From NCBI GenBank assembly GCA_003537755.1, contig DPQS01000010.1:24865-36609 (forward strand): 11,745 bases of DNA, written 5' to 3'. This document shows positions 1 to 7,328 of the stretch, piece after piece. The position numbers and the translations under genes are program-made. The notes below the pieces were generated by a model, which made no database searches, was not told where the DNA came from, and saw nothing but the letters and a program-made list of their open reading frames with translations. Each line of letters begins with the position of its first letter. Position 1 is the first letter of the stretch. This DNA is from Clostridiales bacterium. Its GTDB lineage: Bacteria; Bacillota; Clostridia; Christensenellales; CAG-314.

Positions 1-2
1 TG

Positions 3-1562
3 TTTTACGGCAACACCAAGACCATGCAGGGTGCGGATCCGTCTCTTATCTACGTTGCGCCGCAGGTCGGCGAGGACGGCACGGTTGACCCCGATACGGG
101 ATTTTACTACGCTTACGTGACGGCGACTTCCACAATCAACGCGTGGCGCACCAAGGATATGACCAATTGGCAGTATCTCGGCGCGGTGTTCCGCCCTGAT
201 CTCGACACATTCTGGGGGTACACCAACTTCTGGGCGCCTGCGGTGTATCACGACGAAGCGAGCGGAATTTACTACATGTTTTACAGCGCAAGCAAGCGCG
301 GTACAAGCAACACTCACTACGTTTCGTTGGCAACGTCAACTACGCCCGACGGACCGTTTGTCGAGTACGACACGGGCGTAAATCAGCCTCTTGTGGACTT
401 TTCCAATATTCCCAAGGACAGCCCGGCATACCAGTACCGTTCAAGCGAGGAAAGTTTCGAGGACGGCTACTTTGCCGCAATCGACGCGGAACCCTTTGTC
501 GACGCGGACGGCACCAAATATCTGCTGTTTACGCAGGACCGCACGGCAGGTTACAGTTCCAGCGCGACGTTTATCATGAAGATGGATGAGTGGTGGCAAC
601 CGGACTACTCGACGGTCAAATGCCTTACCGTGACGGGCTACACGACGGTAGGCGGCACGGAAGAAATCGACGAAGGTACGGTAAACGAAGGTCCGTACAT
701 GCTGTATCACGACGGGCTGTACTACCTGACATTTTCCGTCCACTCCTATGACGAAAGCATTTATCAGGTGCGGCAGGCGGTAGGCGAGTCGCCGATGGGC
801 CCCTTCCGCAAGGTGCCCGTCGAAAAGGGCGGCGCGGTGCTGACCACTGACGGACTGACGATGTACACCAACTCGTCGGGGCACCACAGTTTCATTACCG
901 TCGGCGACCAGTTGTACATCAGTTACCACACATTCAAAAACGACGAATCCATCGACGAAGCACGCAAAATACGCTTCGACAAGGTAAGTTTCGTAACAAA
1001 CGAGGACGGTTTGCCTCTTATCTACGCCAATGGTCCAACCGTTACGTTGCAACCGCTTCCCTGCGAAATCAGCGGCTACGAAAACAAGGCTGAAAGCGCG
1101 CGCGTGTACGCCACAAACCTTGCCGACGGCAGCGACGTCTACCGGCTTACCGACGGAACGCTGAAAATTCACGCAAATTCGTCGCTTGTCGATCAGACAT
1201 ACTTCAACAAAGGCAAATCGAAAATCACCCTTGTGTGGGACGATTACGTGTCAGCCAAGGCGATAATGGTGTACAACAGTTGCGAGTTTACGACAACCTT
1301 TACGGCGGTGGACAACATTCGCATAAAGTACAGACAGGACGGCAAAGAAGGCACAGTGGACACCGGCAGAATCGCCTTCGATTACGACGCGTTCAGCCTG
1401 GAAAAGAGTTACTTTGACGTGGTGTATGCCGGCGCGTCCGTGACAATTCAGTTTGCCGATATGGACGTGATAAGCATCGAAATCATGATTTCCGAACCTA
1501 AAAAAGCCGACGTGTTTGCGGTGTCGGAAGTGACGGTGCTGGGAAGGAGGAATGACAAATGA
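3..1562 (+). CDS. Glycoside hydrolase family 43-like enzyme with C-terminal galactose-binding-like domain (5' partial)
   Basis: The reading frame is open to the left edge of the window (first full codon at 3), so the true start and any signal peptide are missing; an internal ATG at 24 falls inside the conserved fold and is not a credible start. Family 43 enzymes are five-bladed beta-propellers that cut arabinofuranosyl or xylosyl linkages by inversion. All three catalytic acids can be placed: Asp in GADPSLIY (codon 36-38, general base), Asp in IDAEPFVDADG (codon 483-485, pKa modulator) and Glu in NEGPYMLYHDGLYYL (codon 687-689, general acid). Other family hallmarks are FWAPAVYHD near 229 and GHHSF near 880. 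After about 1030 the sequence changes to a roughly 170-residue beta-rich region with a TDGTL motif and an ending in VSEVTVLGR, typical of F5/8-type or CBM32-like modules. The stop overlaps the next start (ATGA at 1559-1562). Family assignment is firm; arabinanase, arabinofuranosidase and xylosidase cannot be told apart by eye. Confidence 0.9.
   Translation, partial: FYGNTKTMQGADPSLIYVAPQVGEDGTVDPDTGFYYAYVTATSTINAWRTKDMTNWQYLGAVFRPDLDTFWGYTNFWAPAVYHDEASGIYYMFYSASKRGTSNTHYVSLATSTTPDGPFVEYDTGVNQPLVDFSNIPKDSPAYQYRSSEESFEDGYFAAIDAEPFVDADGTKYLLFTQDRTAGYSSSATFIMKMDEWWQPDYSTVKCLTVTGYTTVGGTEEIDEGTVNEGPYMLYHDGLYYLTFSVHSYDESIYQVRQAVGESPMGPFRKVPVEKGGAVLTTDGLTMYTNSSGHHSFITVGDQLYISYHTFKNDESIDEARKIRFDKVSFVTNEDGLPLIYANGPTVTLQPLPCEISGYENKAESARVYATNLADGSDVYRLTDGTLKIHANSSLVDQTYFNKGKSKITLVWDDYVSAKAIMVYNSCEFTTTFTAVDNIRIKYRQDGKEGTVDTGRIAFDYDAFSLEKSYFDVVYAGASVTIQFADMDVISIEIMISEPKKADVFAVSEVTVLGRRNDK
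1544..1550 (+). promoter_or_regulatory. Strong Shine-Dalgarno AAGGAGG for the lipoprotein gene
   Basis: AAGGAGG lies inside the last codons of the hydrolase gene, 8 nt before the ATG at 1559. With the ATGA stop/start overlap it fixes the start of the next gene and points to coupled translation of the two proteins. Confidence 0.85.
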
Positions 1563-3085
1563 GTAAAAATATAAAAATCGTTTCTCTTTTGCTGGCAGTC
1601 GCGATGATGTGCGCGTTACTGGTAGGATGTACGCCGAATCTTGGTAAGTACGGGTACACCAACGCCGAACCTATCGCTTCGGATATCAAGGATTTTACAA
1701 ATGCCGACGGAATGAAGCTGGACGGCATCATGGACGAAGAGTACGGCAAGCAGTCGGTGTTTCGTCTGTATCACAAAAACAATCCCGACAGCCGTGTGTA
1801 CGTGGACAACTACCTGTACTTCGGCAAAAGCGGTATTCACTGCTTCGTCAGAGTTACGGACAACATCCTGTCCTTCCATCATCTGCGTGCGGTGTATTTC
1901 AACAGCAGTGTGGAACTGTTTTTCAATGCCGAAAGTAATGCCGACGGCAGCAACAAAGTAAGCATAGGCAACAAAACATGCCAGTACCGCATTGACTGCG
2001 GTGGCAAATACACCAAACTGTGCGGCGTAGGTGGTAAAAGCACCTACGTAAGCAGTTACTTCGACGGTCAGTTTGCGGTGAAACTGCGCGGCGAACTTAA
2101 CAGCGACACGGCGGAAGGCTTTGACGTGGAAGTGTTTATTCCCTGGTACGAACTGGGCTTTACCGCCGACGACGAAGGCAACTACGGTGCGGACAAGTTG
2201 ATGTACAACGTTGCCTACAACCACAAGACCGACCCGACCGGCAACGAAAACGACAGAAACCGCGGACGCACGATGAAGACGCTCAGTTTCCAGGCTACGC
2301 CTTACACATGGATTCCCTGCGTTAAAAACGAGGACGGTACGGCGCGTAACGTAACTTCGCCCGACGGCAATATATTCGGCAAACTTACCGTTACCGACGG
2401 CTCGCTGAAAGGTGTCTACTATCCGTCTTACGGCGTTGACCTCAGTGGCGACGCTGCGGACAAAACAAACGTTGCCGTTACGACGGTTTCGCCTACAGGT
2501 TACGCGTTTGTCAAAAACGGTGGCGACACGCAATACTACTTCGAGTGCTACATGACGGGACTGGGCGGTGTAAGCGGCACAAGCCCCAAGGCAGGCATTA
2601 CGCAGTACTTTGACGGCAATCGCATTACGCTGTACGTCAAGATGCTGCACAACGGACAACCGTGCGACAACAGGCTGGGCGTGGTACAACGCACCACGAG
2701 CGGCAGCGGCTGGAACTGGACGGACGGCACCGACTGGGGACCCGTAACCAACACGGGCTTTCTGAAAGACGACGACCATTATGTAAGCCGGGGCGTCAAG
2801 TTGGCGGTGTACCGCAACAACGACATTATGTGTTTCTTCGTAAACGACGTGCTGTATTTCGCCACGCAGGAAGCGATCGACGAGGGAATGTCGCCTTACG
2901 TTACTAAGGAACTGAAGTTCCACGACATTTACACCGAGTTTGACGGCGAAAGGTTTTTCACAAATAGTTACGTAGGCATTATGACTTACGACGCGCACGT
3001 CAACTTCAACGATTGCGTGTATCTCAGCGGCGACAACGCCGTAGGCAAGGTCGCGGAATTGCTTGGCGGCGGCGCAAACGGCTGA
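1559..3085 (+). CDS. Surface lipoprotein with CBM9-like and laminin-G/ConA-like domains
   Basis: This 508-residue protein is probably a glycan-binding surface lipoprotein. Residues 1-24 form a lipoprotein signal (short basic start, hydrophobic core, lipobox LVGC with Cys24), so it should be anchored on the outer face of the membrane. Residues about 50-270 resemble the CBM9-like/DOMON-like sugar-binding fold: KLDGIMDEEYGK near the start, SVELFFNAES in the middle and EGFDVEVFIPWYELGF towards its end are the usual landmarks. Residues about 280-500 look like a ConA-like/laminin-G jelly roll (YFDGNRITLYVKM, GVKLAVYRNNDIMCFFVND, SYVGIMTYDAHVNFNDC). I see no catalytic motif. The start overlaps the hydrolase stop by 4 nt behind a perfect SD, so the two proteins are likely made together; binding the hydrolase's substrate is an inference from that. 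The domain calls rest on motif resemblance only. Confidence 0.8.
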   Translation: MSKNIKIVSLLLAVAMMCALLVGCTPNLGKYGYTNAEPIASDIKDFTNADGMKLDGIMDEEYGKQSVFRLYHKNNPDSRVYVDNYLYFGKSGIHCFVRVTDNILSFHHLRAVYFNSSVELFFNAESNADGSNKVSIGNKTCQYRIDCGGKYTKLCGVGGKSTYVSSYFDGQFAVKLRGELNSDTAEGFDVEVFIPWYELGFTADDEGNYGADKLMYNVAYNHKTDPTGNENDRNRGRTMKTLSFQATPYTWIPCVKNEDGTARNVTSPDGNIFGKLTVTDGSLKGVYYPSYGVDLSGDAADKTNVAVTTVSPTGYAFVKNGGDTQYYFECYMTGLGGVSGTSPKAGITQYFDGNRITLYVKMLHNGQPCDNRLGVVQRTTSGSGWNWTDGTDWGPVTNTGFLKDDDHYVSRGVKLAVYRNNDIMCFFVNDVLYFATQEAIDEGMSPYVTKELKFHDIYTEFDGERFFTNSYVGIMTYDAHVNFNDCVYLSGDNAVGKVAELLGGGANG

Positions 3086-3245
3086 AATGCGCAAGTAATC
3101 GTCGCGTAACGAAAAATCACATACGTATACGAAATTTTGCGACGAAACGATAAATTTTTTGAGTAAAAATTACGATGTTTCCGCATCGGCGCACGGGTAA
3201 AAGGCACCTTTGCGGAAACTTCGGCAAACAAGGAGAAAACAAAAA
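3086..3245 (+). other. Intergenic leader with two inverted repeats ahead of the transporter genes
   Basis: This 160-nt AT-richer gap separates the lipoprotein gene from the importer. It holds an imperfect hairpin, TCGTCGC (3099-3105) with GCGACGA (3139-3145), extendable by AAAAT (3113-3117) with ATTTT (3134-3138), enclosing the palindrome ATACGTAT (3121-3128). A T6 run follows at 3155-3160, nine nt after the stem, too far for a standard terminator. A second, perfect 9-bp repeat GTTTCCGCA (3177-3185) with TGCGGAAAC (3211-3219) sits just upstream of the ribosome binding site. No convincing -35/-10 pair was found. Attenuation or an operator is possible but unproven. Confidence 0.4.
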
Positions 3246-5171
3246 ATGAAAAAAGTAACGGCATTGCTCGTCGTACTGACATTGGCGTTTACCGCCGTGC
3301 TTGCGGTCGCTTGTCAGAAACAGGGCAGCGGCAAGGACATCACCTTTGACGACAACGGCAACATCGTGGCATCCGAGGAAGGTACTGTTGTCAAGTTTAC
3401 CAGTTACACCGAAGGCGAAGCGGAAAAGGTGTACATCGACCTTATGAAAGCCTTCAACGAAAAGTACAAGGATTACAACATCAAGGCAGTGTACAGCGGC
3501 GGTTCGGCAAACGGCTACGAAGGCGTTACGCAAACGCGCCTCGACAGCAACGAGTGTCAGGACATCGTGCTTGTTTCCGACGAGTATTACAAAAAGTGGG
3601 CTTCGCGCGGACTGCTTGCCGACCTTGACCCGTTCATTCACAGCAGCAACTTGACGCTCAACTTTGAATCTGACATCGCCGACATGAGTCAGGGCGCGGT
3701 AGGTCGTTACCTGTACGACGTGGAAACGGCAACAAGCGACGGTCCCAACGCCCATTACTACGGGCTTCCCAAGGGAAGCGGCAGCACGGTAATCTACTAC
3801 AACAAGGATTACATGAAGGCAGCCAACATCACGGAAATTTCCGTATACGAAGAAAACCTCGAAGCCTACAACAACGGTGCGGCGGACGCGTACGGCAAGA
3901 CCAAAGCCGACAAAAACATCAGCGGCACCGTGCCTGCGAAAGGTTACTTCAGCCTTGGCGGCAAGTACTACTTCAACAACAAAATCGCAATGAGTTGGGA
4001 CGAATGCGCAAGCCTTGCAAAGCGTTTGCAATCGGTCAACAGCAACTGCGATTACGGCTTTATTACCAGTTGGTGGTTCAACTACGCGTTCAGCGTGGGC
4101 GGCAACTGCATTCAGTACCTGTCAAGCAGCGACCCGACTTACACGGGCGGCTACTACACGTTTACGCTTGCCGACAGCACCGTCAACTACAAGGCAAAGG
4201 AAGCGATCACCGTCAACGGCACCGACTACAAGGCAGGCGACATCGTCGATTACGAGGACAAGTTCTACATCACCGATGAACTTGCGGCAAAATGCGACGT
4301 GCTGCCCAGCCAACGCCGCGCCTTTGCGGAATACATGAGCCTTGCAGGCAAAGTCGGCGAAAACCATTATCACGCCGCGCTTAACGGCAAAAGCGGTATT
4401 ACCGACGCATTCTATCAACTTGTGCCTTACCGCATGGGCGCAACCCCTGCGGAAGCCATCGAAGCAAACAACAACCTGATGAAAAACAACGCCGGCAGCG
4501 ACAACGCAACACTTGCGGAAAACGTCCGCCTCGGGGACATGCAGGTAATCGAAAACAAAGGTATTTCGGCAAATCCCAACAAGTTCAGCACCGACGGTCG
4601 TTTCGGCTACTTCATCAACGGACGTACCGCAATGTTGGTCGACATCCGCGCAAACGTAACGCAGGCGCGCATGATCGAGGACTTCGACTGGGACGTTGCG
4701 CCCATGCTTGTTTACAAGGAATACGACGAACAGGGTAACGTTACCGTAAGCGGCAACGAAGGCGCACACAGCGGTTCGACGGCGTGGGGAATGTGGAGTC
4801 GCAGTTCCGTCAAAAACGCGGCATACCTGTTTATCAAGTTTGCCTGCGGCGAAGAGGGACAACGTATTCTTGCGCAAAGCGGCGCGATTTTGCCCAACCA
4901 AAAAACCCTTGCGAGAGAAATAATGCAAGCCGACCTCGACGCGGGACTTAAACCCATGAACGCGGAAATCTTTGCAAAGGGCGCAGAGTACCAGACTCCG
5001 GGCGACTGGTGGTTCCTCAAAGACGGCGACTGGATTGACGGTAACGGCTGCTGGTCCATCTACCTCAATAAAACCGTGCGTGAGTACAAGGCGACGCTTA
5101 CCAACTTCTACGCGCACAGCGACTACAAGGACACGTTTGACAGACTGCTGAAGTACACCCTGGCAAAGTAA
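3246..5171 (+). CDS. ABC sugar importer solute-binding lipoprotein (CUT1 family, large)
   Basis: The ATG at 3246 is chosen because AAGGAG (3230-3235) precedes it by 10 nt and the protein then begins with a standard lipoprotein signal (MKKVTALLVVL..., lipobox AVAC, Cys23). An upstream in-frame TTG at 3210 would add 12 mostly basic residues, lacks an SD and is rejected. The 641-residue product is the extracellular receptor that hands oligosaccharide to the permeases encoded next. Family landmarks are EAEKVYIDLMKAFNEKY near the N-terminus, YGLPKGSGSTVIYYNKDYM at about 172-190, FGYFINGRTAML with the following DWDVAPM, and a C-terminal lobe containing AWGMWSRSS and AYLFIKFACGEEGQ. It is some 200 residues longer than the usual 400-450; the extra material lies mainly at about 200-365 and includes a Tyr/Val/Asp-rich beta-like stretch around 303-345. 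The ligand cannot be told from sequence. Confidence 0.93.
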   Translation: MKKVTALLVVLTLAFTAVLAVACQKQGSGKDITFDDNGNIVASEEGTVVKFTSYTEGEAEKVYIDLMKAFNEKYKDYNIKAVYSGGSANGYEGVTQTRLDSNECQDIVLVSDEYYKKWASRGLLADLDPFIHSSNLTLNFESDIADMSQGAVGRYLYDVETATSDGPNAHYYGLPKGSGSTVIYYNKDYMKAANITEISVYEENLEAYNNGAADAYGKTKADKNISGTVPAKGYFSLGGKYYFNNKIAMSWDECASLAKRLQSVNSNCDYGFITSWWFNYAFSVGGNCIQYLSSSDPTYTGGYYTFTLADSTVNYKAKEAITVNGTDYKAGDIVDYEDKFYITDELAAKCDVLPSQRRAFAEYMSLAGKVGENHYHAALNGKSGITDAFYQLVPYRMGATPAEAIEANNNLMKNNAGSDNATLAENVRLGDMQVIENKGISANPNKFSTDGRFGYFINGRTAMLVDIRANVTQARMIEDFDWDVAPMLVYKEYDEQGNVTVSGNEGAHSGSTAWGMWSRSSVKNAAYLFIKFACGEEGQRILAQSGAILPNQKTLAREIMQADLDAGLKPMNAEIFAKGAEYQTPGDWWFLKDGDWIDGNGCWSIYLNKTVREYKATLTNFYAHSDYKDTFDRLLKYTLAK

Positions 5172-5175
5172 ACCG

Positions 5176-5181
5176 AAGGAG
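5176..5181 (+). promoter_or_regulatory. Shine-Dalgarno AAGGAG for the MalF-like permease
   Basis: AAGGAG begins 5 nt after the stop of the binding-protein gene and lies 9 nt before the ATG at 5191. It confirms the start and shows tight operon packing (19-nt gap between the genes). Confidence 0.8.
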
Positions 5182-5190
5182 TAGCGTACT

Positions 5191-6081
5191 ATGACAATTA
5201 CAAAGCACAAAAAAAGACGGTCCGATGAATTGTGGGGCACGATCTTCGCAGGCATACCCGTGCTTGCGATGATTGTGTTTACCTACGTCCCGATGGGCAT
5301 GGCGGTAGTGCTGTCATTTATGGAATCGGAAGGAGGCAGCATCTCGAGTGCGACCTTCCTGCCGATAAACCGAATTTTCGACAACTACGTCACCGTGCTT
5401 TCGGACAAGTACTTCTGGGGTTCGCTGCTTAACAACCTGATACTGATGCTGGAATTGCCCGTATCCATTATTCTGTCGGTGCTTATTGCCGAACTGCTTA
5501 CCAAAAAGGTGCGCGGAACAAAGTTCTTCAAGGTGCTGTTGTTTGTGCCGTATGTGTGTTCCGTCACGGCGACGACGTTTATGTGGAACTGGCTGCTCAA
5601 CAGTCAGTACGGACTTGTAAACAAAATTATTGGCGTCAGTATCGACTGGTTCAGTCCTGACAACTTCATCTGGTCCATTATGATAATGGGTTTGTGGTCC
5701 ACCTGCGGCTACCGCATACTGCTGTTTACCGCCGCGCTTACCAACGTCAACGGCACGCTGAAAGAGGCGGCAAGTATCGACGGCGCAAACAAACTGCAAA
5801 TCTTTACCCATGTTACGTTGCCTGCAATTACGCCGACAATTTTCTACGTGCTGGTAATGGGTACAATCGGCGTGTTGCAGTCGTTTACGCGTATTCAGGT
5901 GTTGGACCCTCAGGGGCAAAAGTGCCTGACGGCGGTGTTTTACATCTACAAGGAAAGTATTGCAGGTTCGCGTTACGGCGTTGGCTGCGCGGCAAGTATC
6001 GTGCTGGCGTTGATTGTGGCAGGACTTACCAAACTTAACTTTACACTAAGCAAAAAGTGGGTGAACTACGATGTCGCTTAA
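5191..6081 (+). CDS. ABC sugar importer permease, MalF/UgpA-like
   Basis: This 296-residue integral membrane protein is one half of the CUT1 importer channel. It starts with a basic cytoplasmic tail (KHKKRR) and has about six hydrophobic segments: roughly 17-40, 75-100, 110-132, 155-178, about 212-235 and about 260-282. The cytoplasmic EAA coupling loop, the contact site for the ATPase, begins at Glu192 with EAASIDGANKLQIF and ends in TLPAI. An LxxPYxxS-like segment (LLFVPYVCS) precedes the third helix, as usual in this family. The gene sits 19 nt after the binding-protein gene and its 3' end overlaps the next permease gene by 11 nt, so the three are one transcript and assemble as a 1:1 permease heterodimer. 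MalF-like order (first permease of the pair, no long periplasmic insert) fits Gram-positive CUT1 systems. Confidence 0.95.
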   Translation: MTITKHKKRRSDELWGTIFAGIPVLAMIVFTYVPMGMAVVLSFMESEGGSISSATFLPINRIFDNYVTVLSDKYFWGSLLNNLILMLELPVSIILSVLIAELLTKKVRGTKFFKVLLFVPYVCSVTATTFMWNWLLNSQYGLVNKIIGVSIDWFSPDNFIWSIMIMGLWSTCGYRILLFTAALTNVNGTLKEAASIDGANKLQIFTHVTLPAITPTIFYVLVMGTIGVLQSFTRIQVLDPQGQKCLTAVFYIYKESIAGSRYGVGCAASIVLALIVAGLTKLNFTLSKKWVNYDVA

Positions 6082-6943
6082 TTCAAAATCTTCGCACAAA
6101 CGTCGCAACACCGCGTTGGTGTACGTCGGGCTTATCGTGGCTTCGCTGATGGTTGTGATGCCGTTTGCAATTATTCTGATTACGTCTTTCAAGTCGGCAA
6201 AAGACGCCTTGTCGTGGGAGTTTTCCATCATAGGCAAGGACGGGCTGACGTTGCAGGGATACAAGGCGTTTTTCAACTACACCAACTACGAAACGGGTAC
6301 GCCGTGGCTGTGGGCAGGCTTACTCAACACCATGATTACGTCGGTAATTCCCACCGTAGGTTCGTTGTTTTTCGGTGCGCTTGCGGCATTCGCTTTTGCA
6401 AAAATCCGTTTCAAGATGAGTAAGACGTTTTTTGCGATTATCCTATTTACAATGATGGTGCCGGGCACGATTCTTATGGTTCCGCATTACCTGATGTACC
6501 AGAGTTTCGGCTGGATAGGTACTTACCTGCCGCTTATTATCCCGGGATTGTTCGGCGGCGCGAGCCTGATTTTCTTCCTGCGCCAGTTTATGTACGGCAT
6601 TCCCGATTCGCTTATCGAGGCAGGCAAAATCGACGGGTTGAGTTGGTTCGGTATCTTTGTGCGTATCATGTTGCCGCTCATTGTGCCGGCATTGCTTGCG
6701 CAAGGACTGTTGGGGTTCATCGGTCACTACAACGCGTATCTTGGACCCTTGCTTTACATCGGCGACAACAAGGCGTTGTCCACGTTGCAACTGGTGGTGG
6801 CAAACTTCAGTTCGGCGGAAAAACACAACTATCCCGCGCTTATGGCATGCTGTATCGTGACGATTTTGCCCGTGCTTGTGCTGTACACCGTGTTTCAGAA
6901 ATACTTTGTCGAAGGCATTGCCACGACAGGTATGAAATTGTGA
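6071..6943 (+). CDS. ABC sugar importer permease, MalG/UgpE-like
   Basis: The second importer permease has 290 residues. Its N-terminal helix at about 15-38 is followed by the SFKSAKDALSW-type segment typical of MalG-like proteins. About five further helices follow; the EAA loop starts at Glu183 (EAGKIDGLSWFGIF) and runs into MLPLIVPAL. The C-terminus ends KYFVEGIATTGMKL, close to the usual FVxGlxxGaxKG ending of this family. Its ATG overlaps the preceding permease by 11 nt and has only a weak GGGTG-like SD, so translation is probably coupled to the upstream gene. No ATPase gene follows before the terminator, so the complex must borrow an MsmK/UgpC-type ATPase encoded outside this window (inference; common in Bacillota). 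Confidence 0.95.
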   Translation: MSLNSKSSHKRRNTALVYVGLIVASLMVVMPFAIILITSFKSAKDALSWEFSIIGKDGLTLQGYKAFFNYTNYETGTPWLWAGLLNTMITSVIPTVGSLFFGALAAFAFAKIRFKMSKTFFAIILFTMMVPGTILMVPHYLMYQSFGWIGTYLPLIIPGLFGGASLIFFLRQFMYGIPDSLIEAGKIDGLSWFGIFVRIMLPLIVPALLAQGLLGFIGHYNAYLGPLLYIGDNKALSTLQLVVANFSSAEKHNYPALMACCIVTILPVLVLYTVFQKYFVEGIATTGMKL

Positions 6944-6974
6944 TTTTCAGGTGCTTCGCGTAAGCAGAAAATCA
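6941..6974 (+). other. Stem-loop overlapping the stop codon of the last permease gene
   Basis: TGATTTTC (6941-6948) pairs with GAAAATCA (6967-6974), and after a 3-nt bulge TGCTT (6952-6956) pairs with AAGCA (6962-6966) around a 5-nt loop: 13 bp in total. The TGA stop is the first stem triplet. No U-tract follows directly, so it is more likely a 3'-end stabiliser or processing element than a terminator. Confidence 0.55.
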
Positions 6975-6997
6975 ATACGTATATTAAAAATAATTAC

Positions 6998-7040
6998 AAA
7001 AAAACGTCTGTATTCCGTTTGAAATACAGACGTTTTTTTT
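6998..7040 (+). terminator. Intrinsic (rho-independent) terminator of the glycan-utilisation operon
   Basis: A perfect 11-bp stem, ACGTCTGTATT (7004-7014) with AATACAGACGT (7023-7033), closes an 8-nt loop and runs straight into eight Ts (7033-7040). The upstream A-run (6998-7004) can extend the stem and would let it act on the opposite strand too. It separates the sugar importer genes from the Ca2+ ATPase. Confidence 0.93.
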
Positions 7041-7313
7041 GTTTGCGTTGAATGGAATTTTGTCAATAACAAGCATTGACATAGGACACGTTCTACTATT
7101 TGGCGGCAAGTTTGCATAAGTTATAAGGCTTACGTTGCCGTGACGGTTGAGCATTGCACGGTGTTGCAAAAGTTACCGCCGCTACTCGGTCGGGCAGACT
7201 GACGTAGCGTTTGCGGTGTGGCAATAGTGTGTCGGCGTCTGAATACGGTACAAACGCTGCCGTTACTGTAACGTCGATGCAATCGGGCTTACGGCAACTT
7301 TACTAGAACTAAT
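7041..7313 (+). other. Structured noncoding leader upstream of the Ca2+ ATPase; candidate cis-regulatory RNA of unrecognised class
   Basis: No plausible gene lies between the terminator and the ATPase start, but the sequence is dense in complementary segments. GTTGCCGTGA (7134-7143) pairs with TTACGGCAAC (7289-7298), with one G-U; inside it ATTGCA (7153-7158) pairs with TGCAAT (7278-7283). Within these lies a long hairpin: ACCGC/GCGGT (7175-7179/7213-7217), CGCTAC/GTAGCG (7180-7185/7204-7209) and CGGTC/GACTG (7187-7191/7197-7201) around loop GGGCA. A rival 10-bp helix GTAGCGTTTG (7204-7213) with CAAACGCTGC (7251-7260) would destroy that hairpin. CGGCAA occurs at 7104-7109 and 7292-7297 and can compete for TTGCCG (7135-7140). 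A small hairpin CGTTA/TAACG sits at 7261-7273. There is no T-run near 7298, so any control would more likely act on translation (SD at 7318). A perfect -35-like TTGACA at 7076-7081 lacks a matching -10. The regulatory role is inference from pairing potential only. Confidence 0.5.
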
Positions 7314-7317
7314 TTGC

Positions 7318-7321
7318 GGAG
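7318..7321 (+). promoter_or_regulatory. Shine-Dalgarno GGAG that favours a TTG start for the Ca2+ ATPase
   Basis: GGAG (within GCGGAGAA) is 7 nt before the in-frame TTG at 7329 but 19 nt before the first in-frame ATG at 7341, and it overlaps the region just after another in-frame TTG at 7314. Its position therefore decides for 7329. Confidence 0.6.
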
Positions 7322-7328
7322 AAAATAT

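Noticed and set aside
1616..3094. A long open frame on the minus strand opposite the lipoprotein gene
   Set aside because: It has no start context, domain or motif and is rich in Val/Arg/His in the way antisense frames of biased genes are; the plus-strand gene has a signal peptide, SD and recognisable domains.
3210..3245. A 12-residue N-terminal extension of the solute-binding protein from TTG at 3210
   Set aside because: It has no SD and would put a highly basic stretch before a normal lipoprotein signal; ATG 3246 has AAGGAG at 10 nt.
7076..7099. Perfect -35 hexamer TTGACA with TACTAT as a promoter for the Ca2+ ATPase
   Set aside because: The spacer would be only 12 bp and no -10-like hexamer lies 16-18 bp downstream, so I could not call a promoter.
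6984..7169. A 61-codon minus-strand frame across the terminator
   Set aside because: It reads through the terminator hairpin and the structured leader and has no supporting SD or motif.
7104..7298. yybP-ykoY (Mn2+) riboswitch, which often precedes P-type ATPases
   Set aside because: The conserved GGGGAGUAG-type segment and its partner are not present on the plus strand; GCTACTC at 7181-7187 is only a short look-alike in the wrong orientation.
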